Positions 44,473-54,690 of a DNA stretch of 64,000 nt are shown here, one piece after another. This DNA comes from Muribaculaceae bacterium. GTDB taxonomy: Bacteria > Bacteroidota > Bacteroidia > Bacteroidales > Muribaculaceae. Positions within the stretch are counted from its first letter, which is position 1. Every line of letters starts with the position of its first letter. Both the position numbers and the translations under genes were made by a program. Below the pieces are notes generated by a model. It was not told the DNA's origin. It saw only the letters and a program-made list of their open reading frames with translations, and did no database searches. The stretch is taken from positions 62,001-126,000 of the forward strand of contig JAFLTU010000002.1 of NCBI GenBank assembly GCA_022509125.1, given 5' to 3'.

Positions 44473-46242
44473 ATGATGACCAGAATTTCAATCCTTCTCT
44501 CTTCCTTCCTTTGCGCAACAATGGCCTTTGCCCAAATCCCGCAATGGGTCATTTCACCCAAAAACGACACAATCTTTGTCAAGGTCGACAATCAGATATT
44601 GCAAGGACGCGAGGGAAACAAGTCTACTCTTTGGGACATGAACGGAAAGGAACTTTATTCCACAAATTTTGAAATCTTTCCGTTCAGTGACGGTGTGGCA
44701 ACAGTCTATGATCCAACCCGAAAACAGGTGAAAGGGTTCGTGGCCCTCGACGGGGAGTTCACCGAACTGCCTCAACTCGATTTCGCTTATGGGAATCCAT
44801 ATTTCGACCGTGGTCTTTTGTTGATTAAAAACGACACTGCATTCTATTATTATAAGAAGGATGGCACGCTGTCTACAGTTTTTCCAGAGGTGGAAAAGCC
44901 TTATCCTTTCCACCATGGCTACGCAACCTTCAGTAAGTTTGACAACAAGGAAAAGAAAAAGGATTTCCATTATGGCTATTTTAAGGCCGATAATAGCCGG
45001 ATGAAATATAGAGTGCTCCAAAACGGAGAATATAAGGAAGTGGAAGAGAAAAACATAGAATTTCTCTCTTCGCTGGCAGCCGATGGAAGAGGAATTGCTG
45101 TGATAAAAAACAAGCTCTACTGGTTTAATCCAAAAGAGGAGGCATTCGAGCCCCTGCTTATAGGCAACGACGAAAACGAAAAGAAACGCCACCTGAATCT
45201 TGCTCGCGACCATGAGGCTATTTTCATGGCCCCCGCAGGCGACTCCATTTTCATTGAGGCGAAATATAGTAAAAACAAGTTCGCAAAAGTGAAATTCAAT
45301 AGGGAACTCGTACCTTTGGAAATCGTTTCTGACGATGAAAATATCAGTTTTGAAGTGGAGCCTCCCAAACCCTTCCAATATGAAACACGTATTTCCTCCT
45401 TCGGTGATGGAAAGCTGGGTTTGAATTATGACAAACAAAATGTGGTGCCCGAACAGTTTGATAAAATAGGGCTAAGATATGGAAATAGGGCAATGGCAAA
45501 ATTCAACGGTAAATGGGGAGTGGTGGAAATTTTGCCCGATGCTCAATACACCCTAAAAGTTAACAAAGGAGAGGATGTGGCCTTCCGTCATCAGAAATTT
45601 GAGACACAATTGCGTCTTGACCTTCCGGCCCGGGCTTCCGCATCGGAATTTAGAATAGACGTGGTTGATGATGATAATTTCATTCTTGATAAGACTTCAA
45701 GGTTTTCTAAAGACACTGAGAGTGGAAATTATGTCACTTACAACTGTGAATTTCTGATTCCTGCTTCTTTGCCGGATACAATTACCAATGTCACTTACGG
45801 ACCTCTGGAACTAATAAATGATGGGATTGTGATGTATCAAACCCCGTTGAATCTTAAGGCTTGGCATTTGAAATATTATAATGTTGACCCGATTGATTCA
45901 GAAACCTCGATAACCAATGGAGTGCTATCATTTACTGTGAATATCAACGCACAAAAGATAGCGGGAGAGGGTGACTATGCATTCGATGTCGCGATAGATG
46001 CTGAGAATGTGGATGTGGAGTCAGAGAAACTATCGGAAACGCGAAGAAAATTTTTGGTTTCCAATCTAAAGGAGGGCGATAATAATTTCAATATTATAGT
46101 GACCGAGAAGGGTTGTCCCCCTTCAGTATTCCCCTTTGTGATCCAATACACCAGTCCGGTGCCCAAAAAGCGTCAGAAGGAAGAGGTTGTGATCCGCAAA
46201 AAAGACAAGAGCCCGACCCCGGCTCCCCAGATAGCATTATAA
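44473..46242 (+). CDS. Secreted WG-repeat-like protein of the T6SS locus
   Basis: The 589-residue protein has a signal peptide (about residues 1-20, ending MAFAQ). Residues about 30-360 consist of beta repeats with features such as GVATVYDPTRKQVKGFVALDG and NRAMAKFNGKWGVVEI, similar to WG/KWG repeats. The C-terminal 220 residues are a beta-sandwich type region (SASEFRIDVVDDDN, then LKEGDNNFNIIVTEKG) and a lysine/arginine-rich tail. It is seven bases after the kinase gene. It may be the periplasmic anchor or scaffold (analogous in position to TssR, a large periplasmic Bacteroidetes component), but no homology is established. Confidence 0.6.
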   Translation: MMTRISILLSSFLCATMAFAQIPQWVISPKNDTIFVKVDNQILQGREGNKSTLWDMNGKELYSTNFEIFPFSDGVATVYDPTRKQVKGFVALDGEFTELPQLDFAYGNPYFDRGLLLIKNDTAFYYYKKDGTLSTVFPEVEKPYPFHHGYATFSKFDNKEKKKDFHYGYFKADNSRMKYRVLQNGEYKEVEEKNIEFLSSLAADGRGIAVIKNKLYWFNPKEEAFEPLLIGNDENEKKRHLNLARDHEAIFMAPAGDSIFIEAKYSKNKFAKVKFNRELVPLEIVSDDENISFEVEPPKPFQYETRISSFGDGKLGLNYDKQNVVPEQFDKIGLRYGNRAMAKFNGKWGVVEILPDAQYTLKVNKGEDVAFRHQKFETQLRLDLPARASASEFRIDVVDDDNFILDKTSRFSKDTESGNYVTYNCEFLIPASLPDTITNVTYGPLELINDGIVMYQTPLNLKAWHLKYYNVDPIDSETSITNGVLSFTVNINAQKIAGEGDYAFDVAIDAENVDVESEKLSETRRKFLVSNLKEGDNNFNIIVTEKGCPPSVFPFVIQYTSPVPKKRQKEEVVIRKKDKSPTPAPQIAL

Positions 46243-46265
46243 CATTTAAAGCTATATCCCTTAAC

Positions 46266-47045
46266 ATGGCTTTCACTTTCTATGGCTTCTCGGAAAAGAG
46301 CCCTCATCATCGCCTGAATGAAGACTCCTTTAAGACGGGAGATAATTTCGTGGTTATTTCAGATGGAATGGGAGGTGAACAAAGCGGAGAGATTGCTTCA
46401 AAAATTGTGGTAGACTGTATTTATGATTATCTAAAAAATATGGTCTCCATGGAGCAGAAGGAAGAGGAGATAAGGGATAGTCTAAAATATATTATTAAGG
46501 AGGCTGACGCTAAAATTCAGAACTATATTGCGGCTAATCCTGACTCATTCGGGATGGGAGCCACAGTAATAGTGGCGTTTTTTCAGACAGAAAAGCTTAT
46601 TTTAGCCTGGGTTGGCGACAGCCATTGTTTCCTTTATAGGGATGGATCGCTTGTTTCTTTATCGAAAGACCATTCTTATGTGGAAAACCTGATCGACGAG
46701 GGAAAGATTTCAAGGGAAGAATCCTTTCAGCATCCACAGAATAATTTAGTCACAAGGTATATTGGAGGTGGCGAGGAATGGTGTAAACCGGATATCAAAT
46801 CTTCTCCACTTAAGCCCGATGATGTCGTGATTCTTTGTTCGGACGGTCTCTCCGGTTATTGTCGTGAAGAGGAAATAGAGAATGAGTGTGAGACCGATGT
46901 TCAACCCAAAAGACTGATCAAGAGATTGTCTCGGCAGTCAAAATTTAACGGATGTGATGACGACCTAACCATCGTTGTTGCTACCACCCGAGAGGGTGAG
47001 AATAACATACTGCAAAGATGTCTCAATCGCATCTTCCGAAAATGA
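46266..47045 (+). CDS. PP2C-type Ser/Thr protein phosphatase
   Basis: The 259-residue cytoplasmic protein has all PP2C (PPM) motifs. NEDSF and SDGMGGEQSG carry the metal-binding aspartates, GMGATVIVAF and WVGDSHCFLYRDG follow, and CSDGLSGYC and DDDLTIVV close the fold. It would reverse phosphorylation by the transmembrane kinase upstream, as PppA reverses PpkA in Pseudomonas T6SS. The ATG at 46266 is preferred. The longer frame from 46113 is within the preceding gene and encodes no recognisable domain. It is the last gene of the locus, with the metF promoter 60 bases downstream. Confidence 0.92.
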   Translation: MAFTFYGFSEKSPHHRLNEDSFKTGDNFVVISDGMGGEQSGEIASKIVVDCIYDYLKNMVSMEQKEEEIRDSLKYIIKEADAKIQNYIAANPDSFGMGATVIVAFFQTEKLILAWVGDSHCFLYRDGSLVSLSKDHSYVENLIDEGKISREESFQHPQNNLVTRYIGGGEEWCKPDIKSSPLKPDDVVILCSDGLSGYCREEEIENECETDVQPKRLIKRLSRQSKFNGCDDDLTIVVATTREGENNILQRCLNRIFRK

Positions 47046-47104
47046 AGGAAAAGAAAAGGGGGTTTCTGTTTTTGGCAAATATTTTTTTATATTTTGGAAA
47101 TCTG

Positions 47105-47112
47105 TAATTTTG
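47105..47112 (+). promoter_or_regulatory. -7 element of the metF promoter
   Basis: TAATTTTG (TAnnTTTG) is 43 bases upstream of the metF start. A TTTG occurs at 47071-47074, too far for a standard pair, so the -33 element is weak. Confidence 0.5.
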
Positions 47113-47154
47113 TAGTCGGATAAATAACTATCCGTTAATACATATTGCATTGAG

Positions 47155-48108
47155 ATGAAGATTGTTGATATAATCAGAGATTCGGCGAGTCCCATTTTTT
47201 CATTTGAAATATTGCCGCCGCTTAAGGGCAACAGTATTTACAAGGTGTATGACATAATAGACAGATTATTGAAATTCAATCCCCGTTTTGTAAATATCAC
47301 TTCCCATCACAGCGAATATATCTACAAGCCCCAACCTGATGGCACTCACCGGAGAGTTAGTATTGTTAAGCGTCCGGGCACAGTGGCCGTTTCTGCAGCA
47401 ATTCAAAATAAATATGGGCTGATACCTGTTCCCCATATCATCTGCGAAGGTTTCACCAAAGAGGAAACTGAATATGCCCTCTTGGATCTAAATTTTTTAG
47501 GGATTGACAATCTATTTTTAGTAAGAGGTGATCAGAACGAGAGGGGCCAGGAATCCGGAGATCCCTTGACCCATAATATCCATGCCCTCGATCTCCAGAA
47601 ACAGATCAATGATTTCAACGAAGGTATAGGCATCGATGATACCCGAATTGAAGGAATCGAGACTCCCTTCTCTTATGGAATGGCCTGTTACCCTGAAAAA
47701 CACGAGGAGGCCCCTAATATGAGTTCCGATCTTTTCTATCTGAAAAAGAAGGTAGAAAACGGTGCCTCCTATCTTATATCTCAAATGTTTTTCGACAATA
47801 GGAAATTTCTGGATTTCGTGAAGAAATGCCGGGAGGAGGGTATCACAGTTCCTATACTCCCCGGCATCAAGCCCGTTGTAAGGAAACGCCATCTTTCCCT
47901 GTTGCCGAAGACCTTCAAAATTGATATACCCGAAGCATTGGCGAAGGAAGTGGAACGTTGCAAGACCGATGCCGAGGTGAAGGAGGTAGGAATAGAATGG
48001 GGCATAAATCAGTGCCGGGAGCTTATTGAGGCCGGAGTGCCGGGAATTCATTTCTATACGATGAGCGCTGCCGACTCTGTCGAGAAAATCGCAGCCGAAA
48101 TTTTTTAA
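47155..48108 (+). CDS. metF: Methylenetetrahydrofolate reductase
   Basis: The 317-residue protein has the MTHFR TIM barrel. The family FEI/FE motif is seen in FSFEILPPL, with NITSHHSEY and a flavin-binding LFLVRGDQNE. YPEKHEEAPNMSSD corresponds to the 'YPE.H' region, and LISQMFFDNRKFLDFV and PILPGIKPV complete the core. It reduces 5,10-methylene-THF to 5-methyl-THF with FAD for methionine synthesis. The length is normal. A -7 box lies at 47105-47112 and a terminator at 48115-48150, so it is a monocistronic housekeeping gene. Confidence 0.95.
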   Translation: MKIVDIIRDSASPIFSFEILPPLKGNSIYKVYDIIDRLLKFNPRFVNITSHHSEYIYKPQPDGTHRRVSIVKRPGTVAVSAAIQNKYGLIPVPHIICEGFTKEETEYALLDLNFLGIDNLFLVRGDQNERGQESGDPLTHNIHALDLQKQINDFNEGIGIDDTRIEGIETPFSYGMACYPEKHEEAPNMSSDLFYLKKKVENGASYLISQMFFDNRKFLDFVKKCREEGITVPILPGIKPVVRKRHLSLLPKTFKIDIPEALAKEVERCKTDAEVKEVGIEWGINQCRELIEAGVPGIHFYTMSAADSVEKIAAEIF

Positions 48109-48114
48109 AGATTC

Positions 48115-48150
48115 AATCCCCAGTTTGATAAACTTTAAACCGGGGATTTT
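48115..48150 (+). terminator. Terminator after metF
   Basis: AATCCCC (48115-48121) pairs with GGGGATT (48142-48148) and GTTT (48123-48126) with AAAC (48137-48140). A TT follows. It overlaps the 5' part of a long open frame at 48125, which makes the ATG at 48191 the more credible amylase start. Confidence 0.75.
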
Positions 48151-48190
48151 CGTTATAAAATATAAGAAAGGCTCGAAGAGAGACACATTC

Positions 48191-49657
48191 ATGAGCAAAA
48201 AAAGAAAAGAAACCATAAAATCAAGACACATGAAAAGAATAGCTGTAGTTGCAATGGCGGCCATTGCGATTGCCCCTATGTGTGGTAAAGACCGCTTAAC
48301 CCACAATCCCAAGGTGACTAATGATGAAACCATACTTCACGTTTGGAGCTGGAATTTCCCGACGATAGCAGACAATATGCAAAAGATTGCTGAGTCGGGC
48401 TACACAATGATTCAGACCTCGCCGGTGCAACAGAGCTATCAGCCGGAAGGGGCCGGAAAGAAGATATTCGATGAAAAGGAGGGTAATTGGTATTATTACT
48501 ATCAACCGACAGAATGGTCTGTGGGCAACTACATCCTTGGTTCAAAGGAACAAATGCAGCAAATGCTCGACTCGGCAAAAAAATATAATATTAGAGTTAT
48601 TGTAGACGTGCTTCCCAACCACACGGCCTTCGATGTGGATGCAGTTTCCGAGGAATTTGTTAATGCAGTGGGTGGTCGCGACAAACTATATCATTCCAAT
48701 GGTTTGCAGCCGGTGCAAGATTACAACGACAGGCTTGAATGCACTCTGTGGGCCTCCGGCGGACTCCCCGATGTAAATACAGAGAACCCGGCTTTTCAGA
48801 AATATTACATGCAGTTTGTCAATGAACTCCTGGATATGGGAGTAGGGGGATTCCGATATGACACTGCCAAACATATAGGTCTGCCCTCTGATCCGGTAGA
48901 TACAGCTCTTGGAATCAAGGAGAATGATTTTTGGGATGTGGCCACGGGTCGCAAGGCAGTAGATGGAGTCAGTCTTAATGTTCCCTATGAAGATTTGTTT
49001 GTTTACGGTGAAGTGCTTCAAGACCGCAACGTCAACGAAGAGGGATATGCAGAATATATGGGCCAGACGGCTTCAACTTACGGCCATATTTTGAGAGAGG
49101 CTCTGGAAAAGGGTAGTGCTAACGGTTTAGACCTTAAGAATTGGTACCACACAAGTGCTCCTGAATATCTGACAACATGGGTTGAAAGCCATGACACATA
49201 TGCAAATGCACATGAATCAGCTCATTTGAGCGATGATCAGATCAGAACGGGATGGGTATTTCTAACAGCTCGCCAGAATGGTATACCACTGTTTTTTAGC
49301 CGGCCGATGGGTTCAACAAGGCAAGCCTACTGGGGAGACAACGTGCTCGGTGCCAGAGGTAATGATGAGTTTTTCCATCCGGAGGTGGTAGCCGTCAATA
49401 ATTTCAGAAAGAAAATGGCAGGTCAGCCGGAGGATGTAGAAATCAGTGACAATGGACAGGTTTTGGTGGTCAACCGCGGAAAAAAGGGAGCGGCTATCTC
49501 CAACATAGCAAACATTGCCAATTTTGTCAAAGTGCCGACAGGTCTTCCTAACGGGACCTACAAAGATGTAGTGTATGGAAAGGAATTTAAGGTGAAGAAC
49601 GGAATACTTACCGGGATTGCCGCACCATTGACAACTTACATATTAGAAAAAAGATAA
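48191..49657 (+). CDS. GH13 alpha-amylase-family enzyme, exported
   Basis: The 488-residue protein has an N-terminal export signal (about residues 14-32, RIAVVAMAAIAIAPM) and the alpha-amylase barrel. Region I is DVLPNHTAF, and the nucleophile Asp224 lies in GGFRYDTAKH. The acid/base is Glu274 in VYGEVLQD and the transition-state aspartate is Asp335 in ESHDTYAN. It hydrolyses alpha-1,4 glucans or related substrates, probably in the periplasm or outside the cell. It lacks obvious starch-binding modules. It is flanked by metF and groES, outside any polysaccharide utilisation locus, which is somewhat unusual. Confidence 0.88.
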   Translation: MSKKRKETIKSRHMKRIAVVAMAAIAIAPMCGKDRLTHNPKVTNDETILHVWSWNFPTIADNMQKIAESGYTMIQTSPVQQSYQPEGAGKKIFDEKEGNWYYYYQPTEWSVGNYILGSKEQMQQMLDSAKKYNIRVIVDVLPNHTAFDVDAVSEEFVNAVGGRDKLYHSNGLQPVQDYNDRLECTLWASGGLPDVNTENPAFQKYYMQFVNELLDMGVGGFRYDTAKHIGLPSDPVDTALGIKENDFWDVATGRKAVDGVSLNVPYEDLFVYGEVLQDRNVNEEGYAEYMGQTASTYGHILREALEKGSANGLDLKNWYHTSAPEYLTTWVESHDTYANAHESAHLSDDQIRTGWVFLTARQNGIPLFFSRPMGSTRQAYWGDNVLGARGNDEFFHPEVVAVNNFRKKMAGQPEDVEISDNGQVLVVNRGKKGAAISNIANIANFVKVPTGLPNGTYKDVVYGKEFKVKNGILTGIAAPLTTYILEKR

Positions 49658-49700
49658 GGATCCGAAGGGTCTAAGATAGGGCTCGTATACCTTGCAGAAG

Positions 49701-49733
49701 TTGATTTCGGGCTCTCTTTTGGCATATAATTTG
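49701..49733 (+). promoter_or_regulatory. Probable groESL promoter
   Basis: TTG (49701-49703) and TATAATTTG (49725-49733) are 21 bases apart, a slight variant of the Bacteroides consensus. The start site would be near 49740, 30 bases before groES. No CIRCE inverted repeat is visible in this gap, so HrcA control is not supported. Confidence 0.5.
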
Positions 49734-49770
49734 TAATTTAAATCACAAAAAACATAAAAACAAAACAAAT

Positions 49771-50043
49771 ATGAATCTCAAACCATTGGCAGACAGAGTG
49801 CTTATTAAGCCAACCGCTGCTGAAGAAGTGACCATGAGCGGAATTATCATTCCGGATTCTGCAAAAGAAAAACCGCTTCGCGGAAAAGTATTGGCGGCCG
49901 GGAAAGGCACCAAAGATGAAGCAATGATCCTCAAAGAGGGTGATGAAGTGCTTTTTGGTAAATATTCAGGCACAGAAATCGAATTTGAGGGTGAAAAATA
50001 TCTGATTATGCGTCAAAGTGACGTTTTCGCAATCATAGGATAA
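49771..50043 (+). CDS. groES: Co-chaperonin GroES
   Basis: The 90-residue protein has the GroES pattern: [18 protein letters not shown], the mobile loop region [27 protein letters not shown] and the C-terminal [14 protein letters not shown]. It forms the seven-member lid on GroEL. It is 15 bases upstream of groEL and shares its transcript. Length is slightly shorter than the usual 95 residues, as in other Bacteroidetes. Confidence 0.97.
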   Translation: MNLKPLADRVLIKPTAAEEVTMSGIIIPDSAKEKPLRGKVLAAGKGTKDEAMILKEGDEVLFGKYSGTEIEFEGEKYLIMRQSDVFAIIG

Positions 50044-51693
<1,650 letters not shown>

Positions 51694-51759
51694 TAAAAGA
51701 GTAAAGTTAAAAGTGGAAAATTGTAGATACAATTAACTATTAACTTAAAACTATAAACT

Positions 51760-51794
51760 AAAGATGTGGCCTTTTGAAGGTCACATCTTTTTTT
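51760..51794 (+). terminator. groESL terminator
   Basis: A 13-base-pair stem (51760-51772 with 51778-51790, one G-T pair) closes a five-base loop (51773-51777) and is followed by a T-run. The loop also contains the TTTG of the nadC promoter. Confidence 0.9.
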
Positions 51795-51804
51795 GTTAAA
51801 TTTG
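51773..51804 (+). promoter_or_regulatory. nadC promoter embedded in the groESL terminator
   Basis: TTTG (51773-51776) and TAAATTTG (51797-51804) are exactly 20 bases apart, a perfect Bacteroides promoter. The -33 box occupies the terminator loop. The start site would be near 51811. Confidence 0.75.
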
Positions 51805-51863
51805 CTAAACAAACCCATCAAAAGGGAGACATTTTAATTATAAGGATAAGAAAATCAAAATAA

Positions 51864-52712
51864 ATGAAGACCAAAGAGGAACTAATAGACGATTTGCTTG
51901 ATCTGGCATTTGCAGAGGATATAGGTGATGGAGACCATACGACATTATCCACCATACCAGCTGACGCCAAGGGAAGATCTAAACTTTTGATCAAGGCTCC
52001 GGGTGTCGTTTCCGGTATTGATGCTGCCATAAAAGTTTTGCATAAAATTGATCCCGAAGTGAAAGTTGAAGTCCTCATCCCGGAGGGTTCGGAAGTAAAG
52101 CCCGGAGATATTGTTTTCACGGCGGAAGGATCGGTGAGATCACTTCTGATGGCAGAGCGCACTCTTCTAAATATTATGCAAAGGATGAGTGGGGTGGCCA
52201 CTATGACCAGGAGTTATCAAGACAAACTGAATGGCCTTCATACCAAAGTTTTAGACACACGTAAGACCACTCCCGGCATGAGGATGCTGGAGAAAGAGGC
52301 AGTTAAGACAGGAGGGGGAGAGAATCATCGCATAGGCCTCTACGACATGATTTTGATTAAAGACAATCATATCGATTTTGCAGGAGGAATAGAGAAGGCT
52401 GTAGAGCGTGCAAAAGATTATTGCAACAAAACAGGCCGAGATTTAAAGATAGAAGTGGAAGCGCGAAGTCTGGATGACGTCAGAAAGCTTTCAGAGATGC
52501 CTGCAGTAGACAGAATTATGTTTGATAATTTCTCACCTGAACAGACCCGGGAAGCCGTAAAGATAGTAGCAGGAAGAAAAGAGACAGAATCATCCGGCGG
52601 AATAACAATTCAGAACCTTCGAGAATATGGAGAAACAGGAGTAGACTATATTTCTGTCGGTGCTCTTACCCATAGTGTAAAAGGGCTGGATATGTCGTTT
52701 AAGGCTTTCTAA
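51864..52712 (+). CDS. nadC: Quinolinate phosphoribosyltransferase (decarboxylating)
   Basis: The 282-residue protein has the QPRTase core: AFAEDIGDGDHT, TLLNIMQRMSGVAT, the KVLDTRKTTPGMR motif, GGGENHRIGLYDMILIKDNH and VDRIMFDNFSP near the phosphate site. It converts quinolinate and PRPP to nicotinate mononucleotide in NAD synthesis. Its own promoter lies at 51773-51804. The YraN-type gene begins 18 bases later and may be cotranscribed. Confidence 0.95.
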   Translation: MKTKEELIDDLLDLAFAEDIGDGDHTTLSTIPADAKGRSKLLIKAPGVVSGIDAAIKVLHKIDPEVKVEVLIPEGSEVKPGDIVFTAEGSVRSLLMAERTLLNIMQRMSGVATMTRSYQDKLNGLHTKVLDTRKTTPGMRMLEKEAVKTGGGENHRIGLYDMILIKDNHIDFAGGIEKAVERAKDYCNKTGRDLKIEVEARSLDDVRKLSEMPAVDRIMFDNFSPEQTREAVKIVAGRKETESSGGITIQNLREYGETGVDYISVGALTHSVKGLDMSFKAF

Positions 52713-52730
52713 TGCTTTTATGTATTTTTA

Positions 52731-53126
52731 ATGGAGGGAGAAGAAAAGAGAAAGAATAAGAAAGAGTTAGCGCGTGAATTTGGCCTTTATGCGGAGGAAA
52801 TGGCTGCTCAAGAATATCTTCGGCGAGGCTACACCATTTTGGAACGGCAGTTTCACCTTGGAAAGACTGAAATCGACCTAATCGTGCTAAAAGATGCCAC
52901 AATAGTGATTGTGGAAGTGAAGGCCAGAGCCACTGATGAAGAGGATGCCTTGGCAGCGATCACAGTAGATAAGAGAAGAAGAATGATCCGGGCAGCTGAT
53001 TCCTATCTCAGGAGGTTTCCCGGAGACATGCAATATCGGTTTGATGTCGTGGCATGCACCGGTTCCATGCAAGATTTCAATATGGAGATTTTTGAAGATG
53101 CCTTTAACGCTGCGGATGTATTCTAA
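52731..53126 (+). CDS. YraN/UPF0102 family nuclease-like protein
   Basis: The 131-residue protein has the UPF0102 pattern: EFGLYAEEMAAQEYLRRGY, GKTEIDLIVLKDATIVIVEVKAR (the D-x(n)-E-x-K nuclease-like motif) and a C-terminal YRFDVVACTG. It resembles Holliday junction resolvase/restriction endonuclease folds, but the cellular task is not established. It follows nadC closely. The gene converges on cca (nine bases). Confidence 0.9.
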   Translation: MEGEEKRKNKKELAREFGLYAEEMAAQEYLRRGYTILERQFHLGKTEIDLIVLKDATIVIVEVKARATDEEDALAAITVDKRRRMIRAADSYLRRFPGDMQYRFDVVACTGSMQDFNMEIFEDAFNAADVF

Positions 53127-53135
53127 CCTAAAATC

Positions 53136-54614
53136 TCAATTTTCTTCTTTAATCATTCCAATAAGATAATCCCAGGCTGCATCGTGGTCGTAGGGAATTT
53201 TGCCATCGAGGATTGCCTCCTTTACAAGGTCTTTTAAGGCTGCCACTTTGGGTCCCTCGGGAACTCCAAGTTTCTCCATTATTTCTCTACCATTCACAGG
53301 ATTTTTCCAATTGCGGAGCGCATCGGCATCATTTATCTGTCCGATTCGCTCCCTTAATTTTTTGAATCCTGACAATTGGTTTCTCACTTTTTCCGGATTC
53401 TTTGAAGTGATGTCAGACTCTGCCAAAATCATAAGGTCGTCGAGATCTTCGCCAGCCTCGGTGATCAGACGGCGCACTCCGGAGTCTGTGACGCCCTCTT
53501 CTCCAACGCTCTGAGGGCGCATATGAAGACCAACGAGCTTTGCAACGTATTTCATTTTGTCGTTGAGAGGCATCTTCATATCCTTGAATATACCGGGCAC
53601 CATTTTTTCACCTACGAAATTATGGCTATGAAAAGTCCATCCTAAAACGGGATCATATTTCTTAGTGACAGGTTTTGCAATATCATGCAGCAGGGCTGCC
53701 CAGCGGAGCCACTCATTATCGGATCGGCGGGCTACATTGTCAACAACCTGAATAGTGTGATGGAAGTTGTCTTTATGTCCCCTTCCGCCTACAATTTCAA
53801 CTCCTTTCAGTGCCACTATTGATGGGAAGACATAAGGCAACAGACCGGTTCTGTCCAGTAATTTCCATCCTTCAGAGGGTTTGGGCGACATCATGATTTT
53901 GGATAGCTCGGTGTTTATTCTTTCCCGGGTTATAATTTTCATCCGATCTGAATTTCTCTTGATCGCCTCGAAGGTTTCAGGTGACAATTGGAAATTCTTG
54001 TAGATGATTTCCTTATCGGAATCGAAGTCGGAGTTAGGGATTGATAACTTAGTCTCCTTATTCACCGGGAAAGCCAACTGGGAGGCAAATCTAATTGCCC
54101 TTAACATTCTCAGGGGATCGTCGGAGAAAGTGACATCCGGATCGGTTGGTGTGCGGATTATTCCACGGTCTAAGTCGAGGAGTCCTTGGAAAGGGTCCAG
54201 TAGAGTGCCATAATTTTCTCTGTTAAGAGAGATGGCCATTGCATTTATTGTAAAGTCTCGCCGCGTCAGGTCTTCTTCGAGGCTGCCATTCTCCACGATT
54301 GGATTTCTCGAGTTTCTATTATAGGATTCTTTCCGAGCCCCGACGAATTCAAGCTCCATATCTTTGAATTTCACTTGAGCTGTTCCAAAATTCGGGAATA
54401 CCGACAAATGAGCCTTGGGACCTAAAGCGGCAGCTATTTCAGATGCGAGTTCTATGCCGCTTCCCACAGTGACGAAGTCGATATCTTTGGATGGTCGGTC
54501 GAGAAAAAGGTCTCTTACATAACCTCCCACAACGTAGACTTCACGATTCATCCGGTCGGCTGTTTCGCCGATAAGATGAAAAATTGGGGAGTCTAATTTC
54601 TTCAAAAAATCCAT
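53136..54614 (-). CDS. cca: tRNA nucleotidyltransferase/poly(A) polymerase with HD domain
   Basis: The 492-residue protein has the class II nucleotidyltransferase head (VVGGYVRDLFLDRPSKDIDFV with catalytic aspartates). The RRDFTINAMAISL and DPLRMLRAIRFASQL motifs follow, then a C-terminal HD domain (LLHDIAKP, then LVGLHMRPQ). It adds or repairs the CCA end of tRNAs; a poly(A) polymerase role cannot be excluded. The HD domain suggests additional phosphohydrolase activity. Length matches HD-carrying Bacteroidetes enzymes. Confidence 0.92.
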   Translation of the reverse strand: MDFLKKLDSPIFHLIGETADRMNREVYVVGGYVRDLFLDRPSKDIDFVTVGSGIELASEIAAALGPKAHLSVFPNFGTAQVKFKDMELEFVGARKESYNRNSRNPIVENGSLEEDLTRRDFTINAMAISLNRENYGTLLDPFQGLLDLDRGIIRTPTDPDVTFSDDPLRMLRAIRFASQLAFPVNKETKLSIPNSDFDSDKEIIYKNFQLSPETFEAIKRNSDRMKIITRERINTELSKIMMSPKPSEGWKLLDRTGLLPYVFPSIVALKGVEIVGGRGHKDNFHHTIQVVDNVARRSDNEWLRWAALLHDIAKPVTKKYDPVLGWTFHSHNFVGEKMVPGIFKDMKMPLNDKMKYVAKLVGLHMRPQSVGEEGVTDSGVRRLITEAGEDLDDLMILAESDITSKNPEKVRNQLSGFKKLRERIGQINDADALRNWKNPVNGREIMEKLGVPEGPKVAALKDLVKEAILDGKIPYDHDAAWDYLIGMIKEEN

Positions 54615-54690
54615 GTTAATGAAGGCCTAATTTAGCTTTGTTATATAGAAGAGAGGCCTGTTTTATCATTTAACTTTAGAGGAGAGGAAA

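Noticed and set aside
46113-46265. N-terminal extension of the PP2C phosphatase
   Set aside because: It lies within the preceding gene, and the conserved phosphatase motifs begin right after ATG 46266.
17595-47045. Extracellular contractile injection system or phage tail instead of T6SS
   Set aside because: ClpV, TssK and TssG-like proteins, an Hcp pair and VgrG are T6SS markers. No tape-measure, tail-terminator or tail-fibre genes were seen.
48125-48190. Upstream start of the GH13 gene
   Set aside because: The added residues come from the metF terminator; the downstream ATG precedes a signal peptide.
49658-49770. CIRCE operator upstream of groES
   Set aside because: The TTAGCACTC-N9-GAGTGCTAA inverted repeat is not present; only a promoter-like pair is seen.
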